A stretch of DNA of 47,345 nucleotides from Oceanobacillus indicireducens (GCF_014647195.1 NZ_BMOS01000003.1:81057-128401), one strand, 5' to 3'; counted from the first letter of the stretch, positions 33,405 through 42,465 are shown. Program-made: numbers and translations. The notes: generated from the letters alone by a model not told the origin.

Positions 33405-34578
33405 ATGATATGACCTCTCCTTTTTTCTTGCTAAGCAGTTCACAAGTCACTGCAACAAGTGCACACTTCCCAGGGAAATGTTCAAATTTAATATGTTCAT
33501 TCCTTGCATGCGGCCCACCACCTGGTATTCCAAGCCCATCCAAGGTCGGAATTCCAAGGGCAGACGTGAAGTTGCCATCACTGCCACCGCCTGCGCTTGC
33601 CCCCTTCACTTTAATTCCGAGTTTCTTCCCAGCCTGCTTAGCGAGTGCAAATAGCGCCAGATTTCCAGTTGTTTTTTCTAGTGGCGGACGGTTCAATCCG
33701 CCCTCTATAACAAGATCAATTTCAGGATGACTAACGGAGAGCGATTCAATGGCGGCCTCTATCCGTTTCGCTTCCCCGCTGTTCTTCACCCGGAAATCCA
33801 CTTCAATCTTAGCCTTTTCCGGAATCACATTACTAACGGAACCGCCATTTATTTTCCCAACATTGATAGTTGTACCTTTTTTATAATCTGTCAGCCCTTC
33901 CAGCTTTTGAATAATCTTAGACATTTCCAAAATAGCACTGACCCCATCTTCATGATGATTTCCGGCATGCGCACTTTTTCCTGTCGCCGTAATCGTATAT
34001 TCCCCGACACCTTTTCTTTCTAGTTTCAGCGCATGACTCCTTGGCGTCGGTGGCTCCATCACAAATACCGCATCACAAGTCTTAGCCGTCGTTTCGATAA
34101 TTTCTTTGGAAGTAAGACTACCAATCTCTTCATCAGCTGTAAATAAAAAGACCGGAGAAAAAGTGAGCTCACCCTTCGTTTCAAGCAAGGCCTTTACCGC
34201 CCAAATCGAACAGAGCAATCCAGCTTTCATATCAAAAATTCCCGGCCCGTAAATCTTGCCTTTCTTTTCAACAACCGGTAACTCACCTTTTCCCCACACC
34301 GTATCATAATGGGATAAAAATAAAATCCGTGGTCCAGGTTGTTCCGGTATTTCATATTTCAAATGATTGCCGGTTTCTTCCATCTGGAACGTTTCAACTG
34401 TAAATCGGTCTCCAAAATGGCCGGAAAATATCCGCTTGATCGTTCGTTCACAAGCGAGTAATGCTGACTTTTCATGACTTGGAGACTCAGCCCTCACCAA
34501 CTCTATTAACTCCGCTTTCAACTTCTCCTTATTAGACGTTAGGTATTGGCGTACATCACGTGTACTAATTTCCTTCAC
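33403..34578 (-). CDS. M20-family metallopeptidase (glutamate carboxypeptidase/CPG2-like)
   Basis: A 391-residue di-zinc exopeptidase of the M20A type, resembling carboxypeptidase G2. The first metal ligands are in LFLSHYDTVW and GPGIFDMKAGL, the catalytic Glu pair in FTADEEIGSLTS, and later ligands in VMEPPTP and GGPHARNEHIKFE. The dimerisation-domain His is in TGKSAHAGNHHEDGVSA. There is no signal peptide, so it acts in the cytosol. It starts 9 nt after oppF and shares the operon terminator, so it probably hydrolyses peptides or N-acyl/folyl-type amino acid conjugates brought in by the transporter. The substrate is inferred from context only. Confidence 0.9.
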   Translation of the reverse strand: MKEISTRDVRQYLTSNKEKLKAELIELVRAESPSHEKSALLACERTIKRIFSGHFGDRFTVETFQMEETGNHLKYEIPEQPGPRILFLSHYDTVWGKGELPVVEKKGKIYGPGIFDMKAGLLCSIWAVKALLETKGELTFSPVFLFTADEEIGSLTSKEIIETTAKTCDAVFVMEPPTPRSHALKLERKGVGEYTITATGKSAHAGNHHEDGVSAILEMSKIIQKLEGLTDYKKGTTINVGKINGGSVSNVIPEKAKIEVDFRVKNSGEAKRIEAAIESLSVSHPEIDLVIEGGLNRPPLEKTTGNLALFALAKQAGKKLGIKVKGASAGGGSDGNFTSALGIPTLDGLGIPGGGPHARNEHIKFEHFPGKCALVAVTCELLSKKKGEVIS

Positions 34579-34587
34579 ATTCCTTCT

Positions 34588-35592
34588 CTATAATTTTTTC
34601 TCCGCCTGTTTCTCTGCGCCAAGTGGATGATGACAAGCTACAAAATGGCCAGCTCTCTTGTCTGTAAACTCCGGCTCGACTTGCATACAAATCTCCGTCT
34701 TATACGGACAACGGGGGTGGAATTTACAACCGGGTGGCGGGTTGACCGGATTTGGGATATCTCCTTCCAATAGAGGACGCTGTTCTTTCCGCTTGGTAGG
34801 ATCTGGAATCGGAATTGCTGACAGCAACCCCTCTGTATATGGATGCATCGGGTTTGTAAAAAGTTCTTCTTTTGTCGTCCATTCAACAATTTTTCCTAAA
34901 TACATAACGGCAATTCGGTCGCTTACATGTTTTACAGCCGGCAGACCATGGGCAATGAATATATAGGTGAGCTGCAGATCCTTCTGCAACTTTTTCAGGA
35001 GATTTAAAATTTGCGATTGAATGGATACATCCAAAGCAGATACCGGTTCATCACATATAATCAGTTTCGGTCGGAGTGCAATCGCTCTCGCAATTCCAAT
35101 CCGCTGACGCTGTCCCCCACTGAATTCATGAGGATACCGATTCAGAAAGGAACGATTCAGCCCGACTAAATCCATTAAATCCAATACTTCTTGTTGCAAT
35201 TCTTCCTTATTTAAATCCCGGTGCGTTCTTAGTGGCTCAGCAATAATGTCAAATACGCGTTTTCTCGGGTTTAGCGAGGAGAACGGATCTTGGAAAATCA
35301 TTTGGATGTCCGCCCGTTGTCTCCGCAATTGCTCTCGGGAAAGTGCGGACATGTCAATTCCTTCAAAGACAATTTTTCCGGCTGTCGGTTCGTGCAGATG
35401 AACGATTAAATTACCGAGGGTAGACTTGCCACAACCTGATTCCCCGACAACTCCTAGTACTTCCCCATTCTGTACGGTAAAACTGACATCATTTACCGCA
35501 CGGAGATATTGCTTCTCTTTTTTAAAAAAACCTTTCGTCACATCGAACGACTTTTGAAGTCCCCTCACTTCAAGTAAAGGATGCTCGCTCAT
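34588..35592 (-). CDS. Oligopeptide ABC transporter ATP-binding protein (OppF/DppF type)
   Basis: A 334-residue ATPase of a peptide/nickel-type ABC importer. Walker A is GESGCGKSTLG, the signature is FSGGQRQRIGIARAI, and Walker B is LIICDEPVSALD. The C-terminal extension has the cysteine set CKFHPRCPYKTEIC...C typical of OppD/OppF-class subunits. It pairs with the OppD-type ATPase, whose gene overlaps its start by 23 nt. It belongs to an operon with receptor, two permeases and two ATPases. Confidence 0.93.
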   Translation of the reverse strand: MSEHPLLEVRGLQKSFDVTKGFFKKEKQYLRAVNDVSFTVQNGEVLGVVGESGCGKSTLGNLIVHLHEPTAGKIVFEGIDMSALSREQLRRQRADIQMIFQDPFSSLNPRKRVFDIIAEPLRTHRDLNKEELQQEVLDLMDLVGLNRSFLNRYPHEFSGGQRQRIGIARAIALRPKLIICDEPVSALDVSIQSQILNLLKKLQKDLQLTYIFIAHGLPAVKHVSDRIAVMYLGKIVEWTTKEELFTNPMHPYTEGLLSAIPIPDPTKRKEQRPLLEGDIPNPVNPPPGCKFHPRCPYKTEICMQVEPEFTDKRAGHFVACHHPLGAEKQAEKKL

Positions 35593-36574
35593 TCAAATCC
35601 ACCACCTTTTCACCGTGCAACCAGCAACGGACCTCATGTCCCTTTCCAACCTTTGTTACAGTTGGACGCTCCGCCTTACATTTATCCATTACAAATGGAC
35701 AGCGATCAGCAAATTTACATCCTTCCGGGAATTCAAACGGACCAGGAACCGTGCCGGGAATGGAGACAAGTTCTTCCTTCCATTCATCTATCTTCGGCGT
35801 GCTATCGATCAAGCCTTTCGTATAGGGATGCTTCGGTTCTTTGAATAACGTATACACATCGGCTTGCTCCACAACTTGGCCACCATACATGACAATCACT
35901 TGATCGGCCATTTCGGCGACGACACCAAGATCATGGGTAATGAATAGGATCGATGTCCCCGATTCTTCAATCAAATCTTTCATCAACCGGAGAATTTGTG
36001 CCTGAATGGTTACATCAAGAGCCGTTGTCGGTTCATCGGCGATAAGTAGTTGCGGGTTACAGGACAATGCCATCGCAATCATGACGCGCTGCCGCATTCC
36101 ACCGCTTAATGCATGCGGATGTTGGTCATATACTTTATCTGGCCGCGCAATACCAACCTTCTTCAGCATCTCGATACCGATTTTTCGTGCTTCTCTTTTA
36201 TTTTTCTTCTGATGGAGTCGGATTGATTCAGCAAGCTGGTTCCCGATTGAAAAGACTGGATTTAAGGACGTAAGTGGTTCCTGGAAGATCATTGCAAGCT
36301 GATTCCCGCGCAGCTCACGCATTTTCTTCATTGACATACCAACTAAATCCTTACCTGCAAAAAGAATTTCACCGCCGACAATTTTTCCCGGCTCTTCAAT
36401 TAAGCCCATCACCGATAAAGAGGTTACACTTTTCCCTGATCCGGATTCCCCGACGATGGCAACAATTTCCCCCTTCTGGATAGAGAAAGAGACATCATCC
36501 ACCGCCGGAACGACACCAGCCTCTGTATAAAAATATGTTTTTAAACGATTGACGGTTAATAATGCGTGCTCCAT
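35570..36574 (-). CDS. Oligopeptide ABC transporter ATP-binding protein (OppD/DppD type)
   Basis: A 334-residue ATPase. Walker A is GESGSGKSVTSLS, the Q-loop lies in MIFQEPLTSLNP, the signature is LSGGMRQRVMIAMAL, and Walker B is LLIADEPTTALDVT. The C-terminal cysteine motif CKFADRCPFVMDKC is present. AGGAGG lies 7 nt before the ATG, 13 nt after the OppC-type gene. The end overlaps the OppF-type start by 23 nt. It forms the heterodimeric ATP-hydrolysing core with the OppF-type subunit. Confidence 0.93.
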   Translation of the reverse strand: MEHALLTVNRLKTYFYTEAGVVPAVDDVSFSIQKGEIVAIVGESGSGKSVTSLSVMGLIEEPGKIVGGEILFAGKDLVGMSMKKMRELRGNQLAMIFQEPLTSLNPVFSIGNQLAESIRLHQKKNKREARKIGIEMLKKVGIARPDKVYDQHPHALSGGMRQRVMIAMALSCNPQLLIADEPTTALDVTIQAQILRLMKDLIEESGTSILFITHDLGVVAEMADQVIVMYGGQVVEQADVYTLFKEPKHPYTKGLIDSTPKIDEWKEELVSIPGTVPGPFEFPEGCKFADRCPFVMDKCKAERPTVTKVGKGHEVRCWLHGEKVVDLNERASFT

Positions 36575-36587
36575 TCCATCGCCTCCT

Positions 36588-37484
36588 TCACTTCACCGAT
36601 CGCGGATCAAGAATATCCCGCAACCAGTCACCAAGGAATATAATTCCTAACACAGTGATGGTGATAGCAAGCCCAGGGAATGTCGCTAACCACCAGCTTG
36701 TCGCCAAATAATCTCTCCCATCACTAAGAATCGTTCCCCAGGATACTTGCGGCGGCTGAATACCTAGCCCTAGAAAGCTTAAAGAAGATTCTAAAATGAT
36801 TGTGCTTGCTACACTTAATGTTGCAACGACGATAAAAGAAGAAATGACATTCGGATAAAGGTGAGAAAAAATAATATTGCGATGTTTCACACCGATTGAC
36901 TTTGCCGCCCGAACAAAATCCCTTTCCTTTATCGATAAAACCTCACCACGGATGATCCGCGCATATTGCACCCAGTTTGTCACGCCAAGGACAAGGATTA
37001 AAGTAAATAAACCAGGACCAAATACTCCCAACATCACTAAAGCTAATAAAATATTTGGGATGGCTAGAAAGGAATCTGCAAGCCGCATGAAAAAAGTATC
37101 AAGAAATCCGCCGAAATATCCCGTGAAAAGTCCAACAAGAATACCAATGATTCCTGCCAGGACAACGGAAGAAATACCGACTAATAAGGAAATTTGTGAA
37201 CCATAAATAATCCGGCTTAATATATCCCGGCCCAAATTATCCGTGCCAAGTAGATTTTCCCTATCTCCCCCTTCCATCCAAACTGGAGGCTTATGGGTAT
37301 TTACCGGATCGATCACATTCGGTTCATGTGGTGCAAGCCATGGTGCAAAGATTGCAATAATCACAATCGAAATTACGATGACAAGCCCGACTGTTCCCGT
37401 TTTACTCCGGAATAATAACTTCAGCCAACGTTTCAGCTTCGAATTTTTCCTTGCTGGTCCCTGCATGATACTAGGTTGCGGCAT
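36588..37484 (-). CDS. Oligopeptide ABC transporter permease (OppC/DppC type)
   Basis: A 298-residue membrane subunit with an N-terminal OppC_N segment (KLLFRSKTGTVGLVIVISI) and the binding-protein-dependent permease domain in about residues 90-290. The coupling EAA-like motif is visible as VRAAKSIGVKHRNIIFSHLYPN. An extracytoplasmic loop follows helix 1, with LLGTDNLGRDILSRIIYGSQ, a hallmark of OppC/DppC. I start at the ATG at 37484, 7 nt after AGGAGGT; a GTG three codons earlier abuts that site. The OppB-type gene ends 12 nt upstream. Confidence 0.93.
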   Translation of the reverse strand: MPQPSIMQGPARKNSKLKRWLKLLFRSKTGTVGLVIVISIVIIAIFAPWLAPHEPNVIDPVNTHKPPVWMEGGDRENLLGTDNLGRDILSRIIYGSQISLLVGISSVVLAGIIGILVGLFTGYFGGFLDTFFMRLADSFLAIPNILLALVMLGVFGPGLFTLILVLGVTNWVQYARIIRGEVLSIKERDFVRAAKSIGVKHRNIIFSHLYPNVISSFIVVATLSVASTIILESSLSFLGLGIQPPQVSWGTILSDGRDYLATSWWLATFPGLAITITVLGIIFLGDWLRDILDPRSVK

Positions 37485-37496
37485 GTCACTCACCTC

Positions 37497-38411
37497 CTAC
37501 TTATACCTGATCCGCGGGTCTAATAACTGGTACAAAAAGTCAGCAATCAAATTCATCACAATGACGAAAAACGCAATGACCATCACACATGCCTGAACGA
37601 TTGCCATATCTCGATTGTTCACTGCCTGAATAAGCAATTGTCCGATTCCCGGCCAAGCAAATACAGTTTCCGTAATCAATGTACCGCCGATAAGCGTCGA
37701 TGTCTGGAGTGCGATGATTGTAACGACAGGGACGAGCGTATTTCGGAAAGCATGTTTATAAACGACTATTCCAGTTCTCAATCCTTTACTTTTGGCCGTC
37801 CGGATATAATCCTGCCCCAACGTTTCAAGCATACTGGACCGGATAAGTCGCGTCATTTCCGCCGCAATCCCTGTGCCAAGCGTAATCGCAGGCAAAATCA
37901 AATGGGCGAATGACCCTCTCCCGGACACGGGGAAAATAGAATAGGTTACGGAAAATATGAGGATAAGCATGATTCCTAACCAGAAATTCGGCATCGCTTT
38001 TCCAAGCACGGCCGCACCGGTTGCTACTAAATCAATACTTGAATTCTTTTTCGTTGCAGACCAGATGCCTAAAGGTATAGCAATCATAATCGCAACGAGT
38101 ATAGAAGCGATGGCAAGTTCAAGAGTAGCAGGAAGCCTTTCAAAGACAAGCAGCATGGCGTCCTCACCGTAACGGAAGGAGGTTCCGAAATCACCTTGCA
38201 GCATATTCATTACATATCTCCCGTACTGTACATAGAAGGGGTCATCAAGTCCTAATGCTGCTTGCAGTGCTGCGATGTCCTCAGTCGTAGCATCTTCCGG
38301 TAACAGCAATGCCACCGGGTCACCGGCGATAAAGACGAGTGTGAAAACGATGAAGGTAATGATCAACAATACGGGAATGATTTCCAAGATTCTTTTTAAA
38401 AAGTAGTTCAC
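37497..38411 (-). CDS. Oligopeptide ABC transporter permease (OppB/DppB type)
   Basis: A 304-residue membrane subunit with about six helices, opening with FLKRILEIIPVLLIITFIVF, which is typical of OppB/DppB. The EAA-like coupling segment is YIRTAKSKGLRTGIVVYKHAFRN, and ITETVFAWPGIGQLLIQAVNNRD is a family signature. Translation starts at GTG (38411), 7 nt after AAGGGGG. It forms the channel with the OppC-type permease. A stable hairpin separates it from the receptor gene. Confidence 0.93.
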   Translation of the reverse strand: MNYFLKRILEIIPVLLIITFIVFTLVFIAGDPVALLLPEDATTEDIAALQAALGLDDPFYVQYGRYVMNMLQGDFGTSFRYGEDAMLLVFERLPATLELAIASILVAIMIAIPLGIWSATKKNSSIDLVATGAAVLGKAMPNFWLGIMLILIFSVTYSIFPVSGRGSFAHLILPAITLGTGIAAEMTRLIRSSMLETLGQDYIRTAKSKGLRTGIVVYKHAFRNTLVPVVTIIALQTSTLIGGTLITETVFAWPGIGQLLIQAVNNRDMAIVQACVMVIAFFVIVMNLIADFLYQLLDPRIRYK

Positions 38412-38439
38412 CGGTCATCCCCCTTCCAATCGAAAGTTC

Positions 38440-38476
38440 TCCCGAAAGCAGGGATGAATGAAGTCTGCTTCCGGGA
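38440..38476 (-). promoter_or_regulatory. mRNA hairpin between receptor and permease genes
   Basis: TCCCGGAAGCAG pairs with CTGCTTTCGGGA on the minus strand (38465-38476 with 38440-38451) around a 13-base loop. No T run follows, so it is more likely a stem-loop that protects or limits the receptor mRNA than a full terminator, as is common in ABC importer operons that need excess receptor. Confidence 0.6.
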
Positions 38477-38489
38477 AATCCCTTGCCAA

Positions 38490-40061
38490 TCATTTTCTTG
38501 TAATCGTATCTACATAAATCATCTCATCCATTGTCGGCGTATAATCGAGTTCCTCACTTACGCCAATATTGATTGATTCCATATGCAAAACAATATGGGC
38601 CGCGTCCTCTGCCAGCAGTTCCTGTGCCTTAATATACTGTTCATTTCTTTCCTCAAGATCCATGTTTGTCATTGCCGCAGCAAGCAGCTCCTCGACTTCA
38701 TCATTCCGGTAATCTGTTTCCCCTTCAAACCGGTCGGCACTATACCAATCTAAGGCGTTCGCAGCATCAAACATCGAGTTACCTAACCCTAGTAAATAGG
38801 CATCTTCATTCTCATTGGCATTTCGAAGTTCGACAAAATTACTCCATTCCATGAACTCGATATTCGCTGTCACACCAATCTGTGCCCACATACCGGCAAC
38901 CATTTCCGCAACTTCCGCGTCTTGCAAATAACGGCCCCTTGGAGAGTGGAGCGTCATTTCAAAACCATCCGGAAACCCTGCTTCAGCGAGCAATTCTTTC
39001 GCCCGCTCCAAGTCATAGTTGTACGTATCATATAAATGCTCTGCATACCCAAAGTTACCAGGTGCAACCCGTGTAATCGTCGGCACCCCTGCTCCCCCTA
39101 GCAAACTATCAATAATCGCTTGGTTGTCAATTGCAAGGTCCAGTGCTTCTCGTACCCGCTGATCTGAAGTCGGGTAGCCTTCTGTTGATCTTAAGAAAAT
39201 CATCAATGTCCGATTTGACGTCTCTTGGGCTAAATACGTATTCTCATGATCTGCCACCCGGTCCCAATCTGCCGGCGGAATATTGACGGCAATATCAGCT
39301 CCACCTGTCAGCAACTCGGAAACCCTCGTCGAGTTCTCAGGGATAACCCGGAAAACCAGTTGATCCCATTCCTCATTTTTTCCATCAAAATAATCATCGT
39401 ACACTTCAAATACAATCCGATCATCTCTTACCCACTCAACAAATTGAAAGGGGCCTGTTCCAATTGGATTTTGTAAAAAGTGATCAAAACCATTTTCTTC
39501 AATATAGTTGGAAGGTAATATAGCTGAAGCAATCCGTGAAATCCGGTTGAGCAGCACGGGCTCTGGTTCATGAGTGATGATGCGGAACCGGTAATCATCC
39601 AAGATCTCTACTTCTTTAATCTGGTTATAATTCGGATAATCCTTCAGTTCTTCCCCAGTTGCGACTCGTTCCAACGAATACTTCACATCAGCTGACGTCA
39701 ATTCATCACCATTATGGAATGTGACGCCTTCTTTCAGTTTGAATTCCCAAGTGAGGTCATCAATATTCTCGAAAGACTCCGCAAGGTCTGGCAATATTTC
39801 TCCCGTCTCATTATCACGCTTCACGAGATAGTTGAACATATTCACGTGAATCGCTTCCGTTGACGTATTGATATGATCATGCACATCAAACGTAACCATG
39901 TCGGAACCAACCGCGATTGTGAGTGTTCGCTCATCTCCACCTATATCCGCTGTCTCACCCGTGTCCTTGTCTTTTTCTCCGTCTTCTTCATCATTGCTGC
40001 AAGCACCAAGCAAAAATAACCCCATAAGCAAAAGCCCAAGCATCCAAATCTTTCTTTTCAT
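38490..40061 (-). CDS. Peptide ABC transporter substrate-binding lipoprotein (family 5, OppA/DppE-like)
   Basis: A 523-residue receptor. Residues 1-21 are a lipoprotein signal peptide with lipobox LLGAC (Cys21), followed by an acidic linker. The rest is SBP family 5: VTFDVHDHINTSTEAIHVNM near the start of the fold, FKLKEGVTFHNGDELTSADV as the family signature, IGTGPFQFVEWVRDD, and the DQRVREALDLAIDNQAI helix. It binds peptides or related molecules outside the membrane and hands them to the OppBC-type permease. GGAGGGGG lies 4 nt before the ATG. It is first in the operon oppA-B-C-D-F-M20. The ligand could be peptides, glutathione or an opine-like compound; the downstream glutamate carboxypeptidase favours glutamyl-type conjugates. 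Confidence 0.93.
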   Translation of the reverse strand: MKRKIWMLGLLLMGLFLLGACSNDEEDGEKDKDTGETADIGGDERTLTIAVGSDMVTFDVHDHINTSTEAIHVNMFNYLVKRDNETGEILPDLAESFENIDDLTWEFKLKEGVTFHNGDELTSADVKYSLERVATGEELKDYPNYNQIKEVEILDDYRFRIITHEPEPVLLNRISRIASAILPSNYIEENGFDHFLQNPIGTGPFQFVEWVRDDRIVFEVYDDYFDGKNEEWDQLVFRVIPENSTRVSELLTGGADIAVNIPPADWDRVADHENTYLAQETSNRTLMIFLRSTEGYPTSDQRVREALDLAIDNQAIIDSLLGGAGVPTITRVAPGNFGYAEHLYDTYNYDLERAKELLAEAGFPDGFEMTLHSPRGRYLQDAEVAEMVAGMWAQIGVTANIEFMEWSNFVELRNANENEDAYLLGLGNSMFDAANALDWYSADRFEGETDYRNDEVEELLAAAMTNMDLEERNEQYIKAQELLAEDAAHIVLHMESINIGVSEELDYTPTMDEMIYVDTITRK

Positions 40062-40142
40062 CGGCCCCCTCCTTTTTTAATCAAGTTACGCAGGCAACAT
40101 GTTCCTTCATATATATGCGGATACAAGCAAGAACAGACCTAG

Positions 40143-40326
40143 TACCATAATCTATATGTGATTATTGATGGAGTTTCTTACCAAGCAGATTTTGATGAAG
40201 TGCGGCAAGTTGTCATGTAAAGTAAGGGATAGCCTGCAGGAAAAATTCCATGTCGTCCCGTTTGAAGCGGAGAATATTGATGGAGATAAGACGAGGGAAA
40301 CGAGGTTTGTTTATATATCAGATTGA
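40143..40326 (+). pseudogene. Frameshifted coding remnant of unknown identity
   Basis: Two adjoining plus-strand frames read like one protein broken by an extra T at about 40218. The first reads VIIDGVSYQADFDEVRQVVM up to 40217. The second, from 40219, reads KVRDSLQEKFHVVPFEAEN and then IDGDKTRETRFVYISD before TGA at 40324-40326. Removing one T would join them. I do not recognise the family, and no ribosome site or start is evident. Composition is coding-like compared with surrounding AT-rich DNA. Confidence 0.4.
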
Positions 40327-40344
40327 TTTAATAAAGAAAATCAA

Positions 40345-40386
40345 AAAAAACACCAACAAGCAATTTTCTGTTTGTTGGTGTTTTCT
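40345..40386 (-). terminator. Intrinsic terminator of the acidic-tail small protein gene
   Basis: On the minus strand AACACCAACAA pairs with TTGTTGGTGTT around a short loop and is followed by TTTTTT. It lies just after the stop codon at 40395. Confidence 0.9.
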
Positions 40387-40394
40387 ACTTCTTA

Positions 40395-40667
40395 TTATTC
40401 ACTTTTCTCTTCCTCTTCTTCCTCTTCTTCCTCTTCTTCCTGGAGTTTATTGTAGTATTGTACGCTTGTTAGAGCTCCTTCATCAACCATTTTCGCATCA
40501 TCCGCGGCTCCAACAGCTCCGGGTCTTCCTAGCTTTTTTACATAGGACTGTGAATCTTTATCCAACCCGATTAATTTCTTCACCTTTTCCCTATTTTCGC
40601 TTTTCGATAAATAGGCAACTCCAAGAGCTGCTCCAGCAATTCCAAGGGATTTGGTCAATTTCCCCAT
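40395..40667 (-). CDS. Small basic/acidic protein with poly-glutamate tail, unknown function
   Basis: A 90-residue protein. Residues about 5-20 are small and hydrophobic (LGIAGAALGVAYL), residues 20-50 basic, and the C-terminus is a run of eleven Glu residues encoded by a GAA/GAG tandem array (about 40398-40440), then KSE. The body (SENREKVKKLIGLDKDS) resembles small hypothetical proteins I have seen in Bacillaceae, but I cannot name a family. A GGGGTGAT ribosome site precedes the ATG and a strong terminator follows. The repeat tract could vary in length by slippage; because it is built of whole codons this need not break the frame. Confidence 0.65.
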   Translation of the reverse strand: MGKLTKSLGIAGAALGVAYLSKSENREKVKKLIGLDKDSQSYVKKLGRPGAVGAADDAKMVDEGALTSVQYYNKLQEEEEEEEEEEEKSE

Positions 40668-41006
40668 TTTATCACCCCTTTATCTGAAATTTTGAAGAAT
40701 CTTCTTCTATTAATATTATATCATAATACACCTGAATGTTCTGTTACTTAAGTAATCTTCCACTTTTTCGATTATATAAACAGCTAGAGCGAACAAAGGG
40801 TTAACCAGAATTTCCTCCGATTAACCCAATTCATAAAGTGAAACTCATTCAGTGGGGAATTCCTTCCCCCCACTGAATGTTAGTTGAACAGAATCAGGTA
40901 TTTACGGACTGTATATCCCCCACCTTAACATTTTGGTTTTCCCTCTTGTTTAGAGGTGGGGGTGTTACAGACCGTTAATACGTGAGTACGTTCCCAAATC
41001 CTAAGA
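40668..41006. other. Intergenic region: GGGTTAAT hairpin plus repeat copy A
   Basis: The region holds a hairpin at 40798-40827 (GGGTTAA with TTAACCC), related to those at 13777 and 18734, and then repeat copy A to 40985. The hairpin may terminate the M20D gene beyond the repeat. Nothing else is recognised. Confidence 0.55.
40833..40985. repeat. 150-bp intergenic repeat, copy A
   Basis: The copy comprises two stem-loops. The first is CATTCAGTGGGG (40846-40857) with CCCCACTGAATG (40868-40879). The second is a long arm GTATTTACGGACTGTATA (40898-40915) with TACAGACCGTTAATAC at the right end and an inner CCCCCACCT (40917-40925) with AGGTGGGGG (40954-40962). It is nearly identical to copy B at 42312-42465, in the same orientation, and lies directly 3' of the M20D gene. 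No ORF is inside. Confidence 0.92.
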
Positions 41007-42224
41007 CTATTCATTCGCCGTTTCCTCGATCAAATAATGGGAAACAATCCGTACAAAAGATTTACTGATATTAACTAATGCCCGCTCATCAAAATCGAAC
41101 TTCGGATGGTGGTGCGGATAATGTGTCGCTTCATTTTCATTACGTGAACCGACTCGGAAATAAGTTCCGGGCTTTTTCTCCAGAAAATAAGAAAAATCTT
41201 CTGCTCCCATTGTTGGCTCAAGTTCCGTTACATTTTCCTCACTGAATGATTCGCTTAAAATTTCCCGAACGATAGCTGTCTCTTTTTCATGGTTATAGAG
41301 TGCCGGGTAGCCGCGAAGGTAATCAATTTCATAGGTCGCATCGAAAGCACTCGTTATTCCTGCAACAATGGAATTGATTTTCTCTTGAACTTTATCGCGT
41401 ACATCCGCATCAAAGGTTCGTACTGTTCCTTCAATCCTCGCACTGTCGGGAATAACGTTGAAGGCATTTCCTGCTTGAAACACGCCAATTGTTACGACAG
41501 CTGATTTCAGCGGGTCGATATTCCGGCTTACAATTTTCTGCAACGCCTCAACGACACTTGTACCAATCACAAGGGAATCGATGCTTTCATGGGGTCTTGC
41601 ACCATGCCCGCCGAGACCTTGAATGTTAATCTCAAATTTATCAACAGCTGCCATTTGAAACCCCGGACCGACGCCAACCTTTCCTAATGGAATTTCTGAA
41701 GCCAAGTGTGCGCCAAATACATAATCCACGTTATCCAGGATCCCTTCTTCAATCATGAACTTAGCTCCACCTGGTGGCCGTTCCTCTGCCGGTTGGAAAA
41801 CAAAAATGACATTACCGTTTAACTTATCTCGATGTTCACTTAATACTGCAGCTGTTCCTAGTAATGCCGAAGTATGGCCATCGTGACCGCAAGCATGCAT
41901 GATACCTGGCTTCGTCGATTTATATGGAACTTCTTTTTCATCATCAATTGGAAGCGCATCAAAATCCGCTCGGAGTGCAATTGTCTTCCCAGGTTTATCT
42001 CCTTGCAAAATCCCGATTAATCCATTTTTCCCACCGATTTGTGTCTTTACTTCCAGACCGAAATTATTTAGCTGTTCTTCAATATATTTTGCTGTATGTA
42101 CTTCTTCAAATGAGAGCTCCGGATTCATGTGCATATGTCTTCTCCAGTTTTTCATCTGCTCAAAATTATCTTCTATTCCCTTAAAAATTGTAGTCAACTG
42201 GTCACTTCGTTTTGTAGTTGTCAT
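41007..42224 (-). CDS. M20D-family amidohydrolase (IAA-amino-acid/N-acyl-amino-acid hydrolase type)
   Basis: A 405-residue metal-dependent deacylase of the M20D group that removes acyl or aminoacyl groups from amino acids and related compounds. Motifs: RRHMHMNPELSFEE near the N-terminus, the metal site MHACGHDGHTSALLGTA (about residue 108), QPAEERPPGGAKFMIEEG with the catalytic Glu pair, FGAHLASEIPLGKV, and the final ligand region PHHHPKFDFDERAL. Length is normal. There is no signal peptide. The gene stands alone and is bracketed by direct copies A and B of the 150-bp repeat. Substrate is undetermined; N-acetyl amino acids are plausible. Confidence 0.92.
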   Translation of the reverse strand: MTTTKRSDQLTTIFKGIEDNFEQMKNWRRHMHMNPELSFEEVHTAKYIEEQLNNFGLEVKTQIGGKNGLIGILQGDKPGKTIALRADFDALPIDDEKEVPYKSTKPGIMHACGHDGHTSALLGTAAVLSEHRDKLNGNVIFVFQPAEERPPGGAKFMIEEGILDNVDYVFGAHLASEIPLGKVGVGPGFQMAAVDKFEINIQGLGGHGARPHESIDSLVIGTSVVEALQKIVSRNIDPLKSAVVTIGVFQAGNAFNVIPDSARIEGTVRTFDADVRDKVQEKINSIVAGITSAFDATYEIDYLRGYPALYNHEKETAIVREILSESFSEENVTELEPTMGAEDFSYFLEKKPGTYFRVGSRNENEATHYPHHHPKFDFDERALVNISKSFVRIVSHYLIEETANE

Positions 42225-42311
42225 CTTAATTCCCCCTTCTCTTATTCATCATATGTGTTAATCGATAGTTTATACATCTTATCCCTAGTTGTCAACTGGG
42301 TTTTATTGAAT

Positions 42312-42465
42312 ATAAAGTGAAACTTCATTCAGTGGGGAATTCCTTACCCCCACTGAATGTTAGTTGAGCAGAATCAGGTATTTACGGATTGTATATCCCC
42401 CACCTTAACATTTTGGTTTTCCCTCTTGCTTAAAGGTGGGGGTATTACAGACCGTTAATACGTGA
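42312..42465. repeat. 150-bp intergenic repeat, copy B
   Basis: The sequence and hairpin layout are the same as copy A, starting ATAAAGTGAAAC and ending CCGTTAATACGTGA, with a handful of substitutions. It is in direct orientation with copy A, 1.48 kb away, with only the M20D gene between them. Confidence 0.92.
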
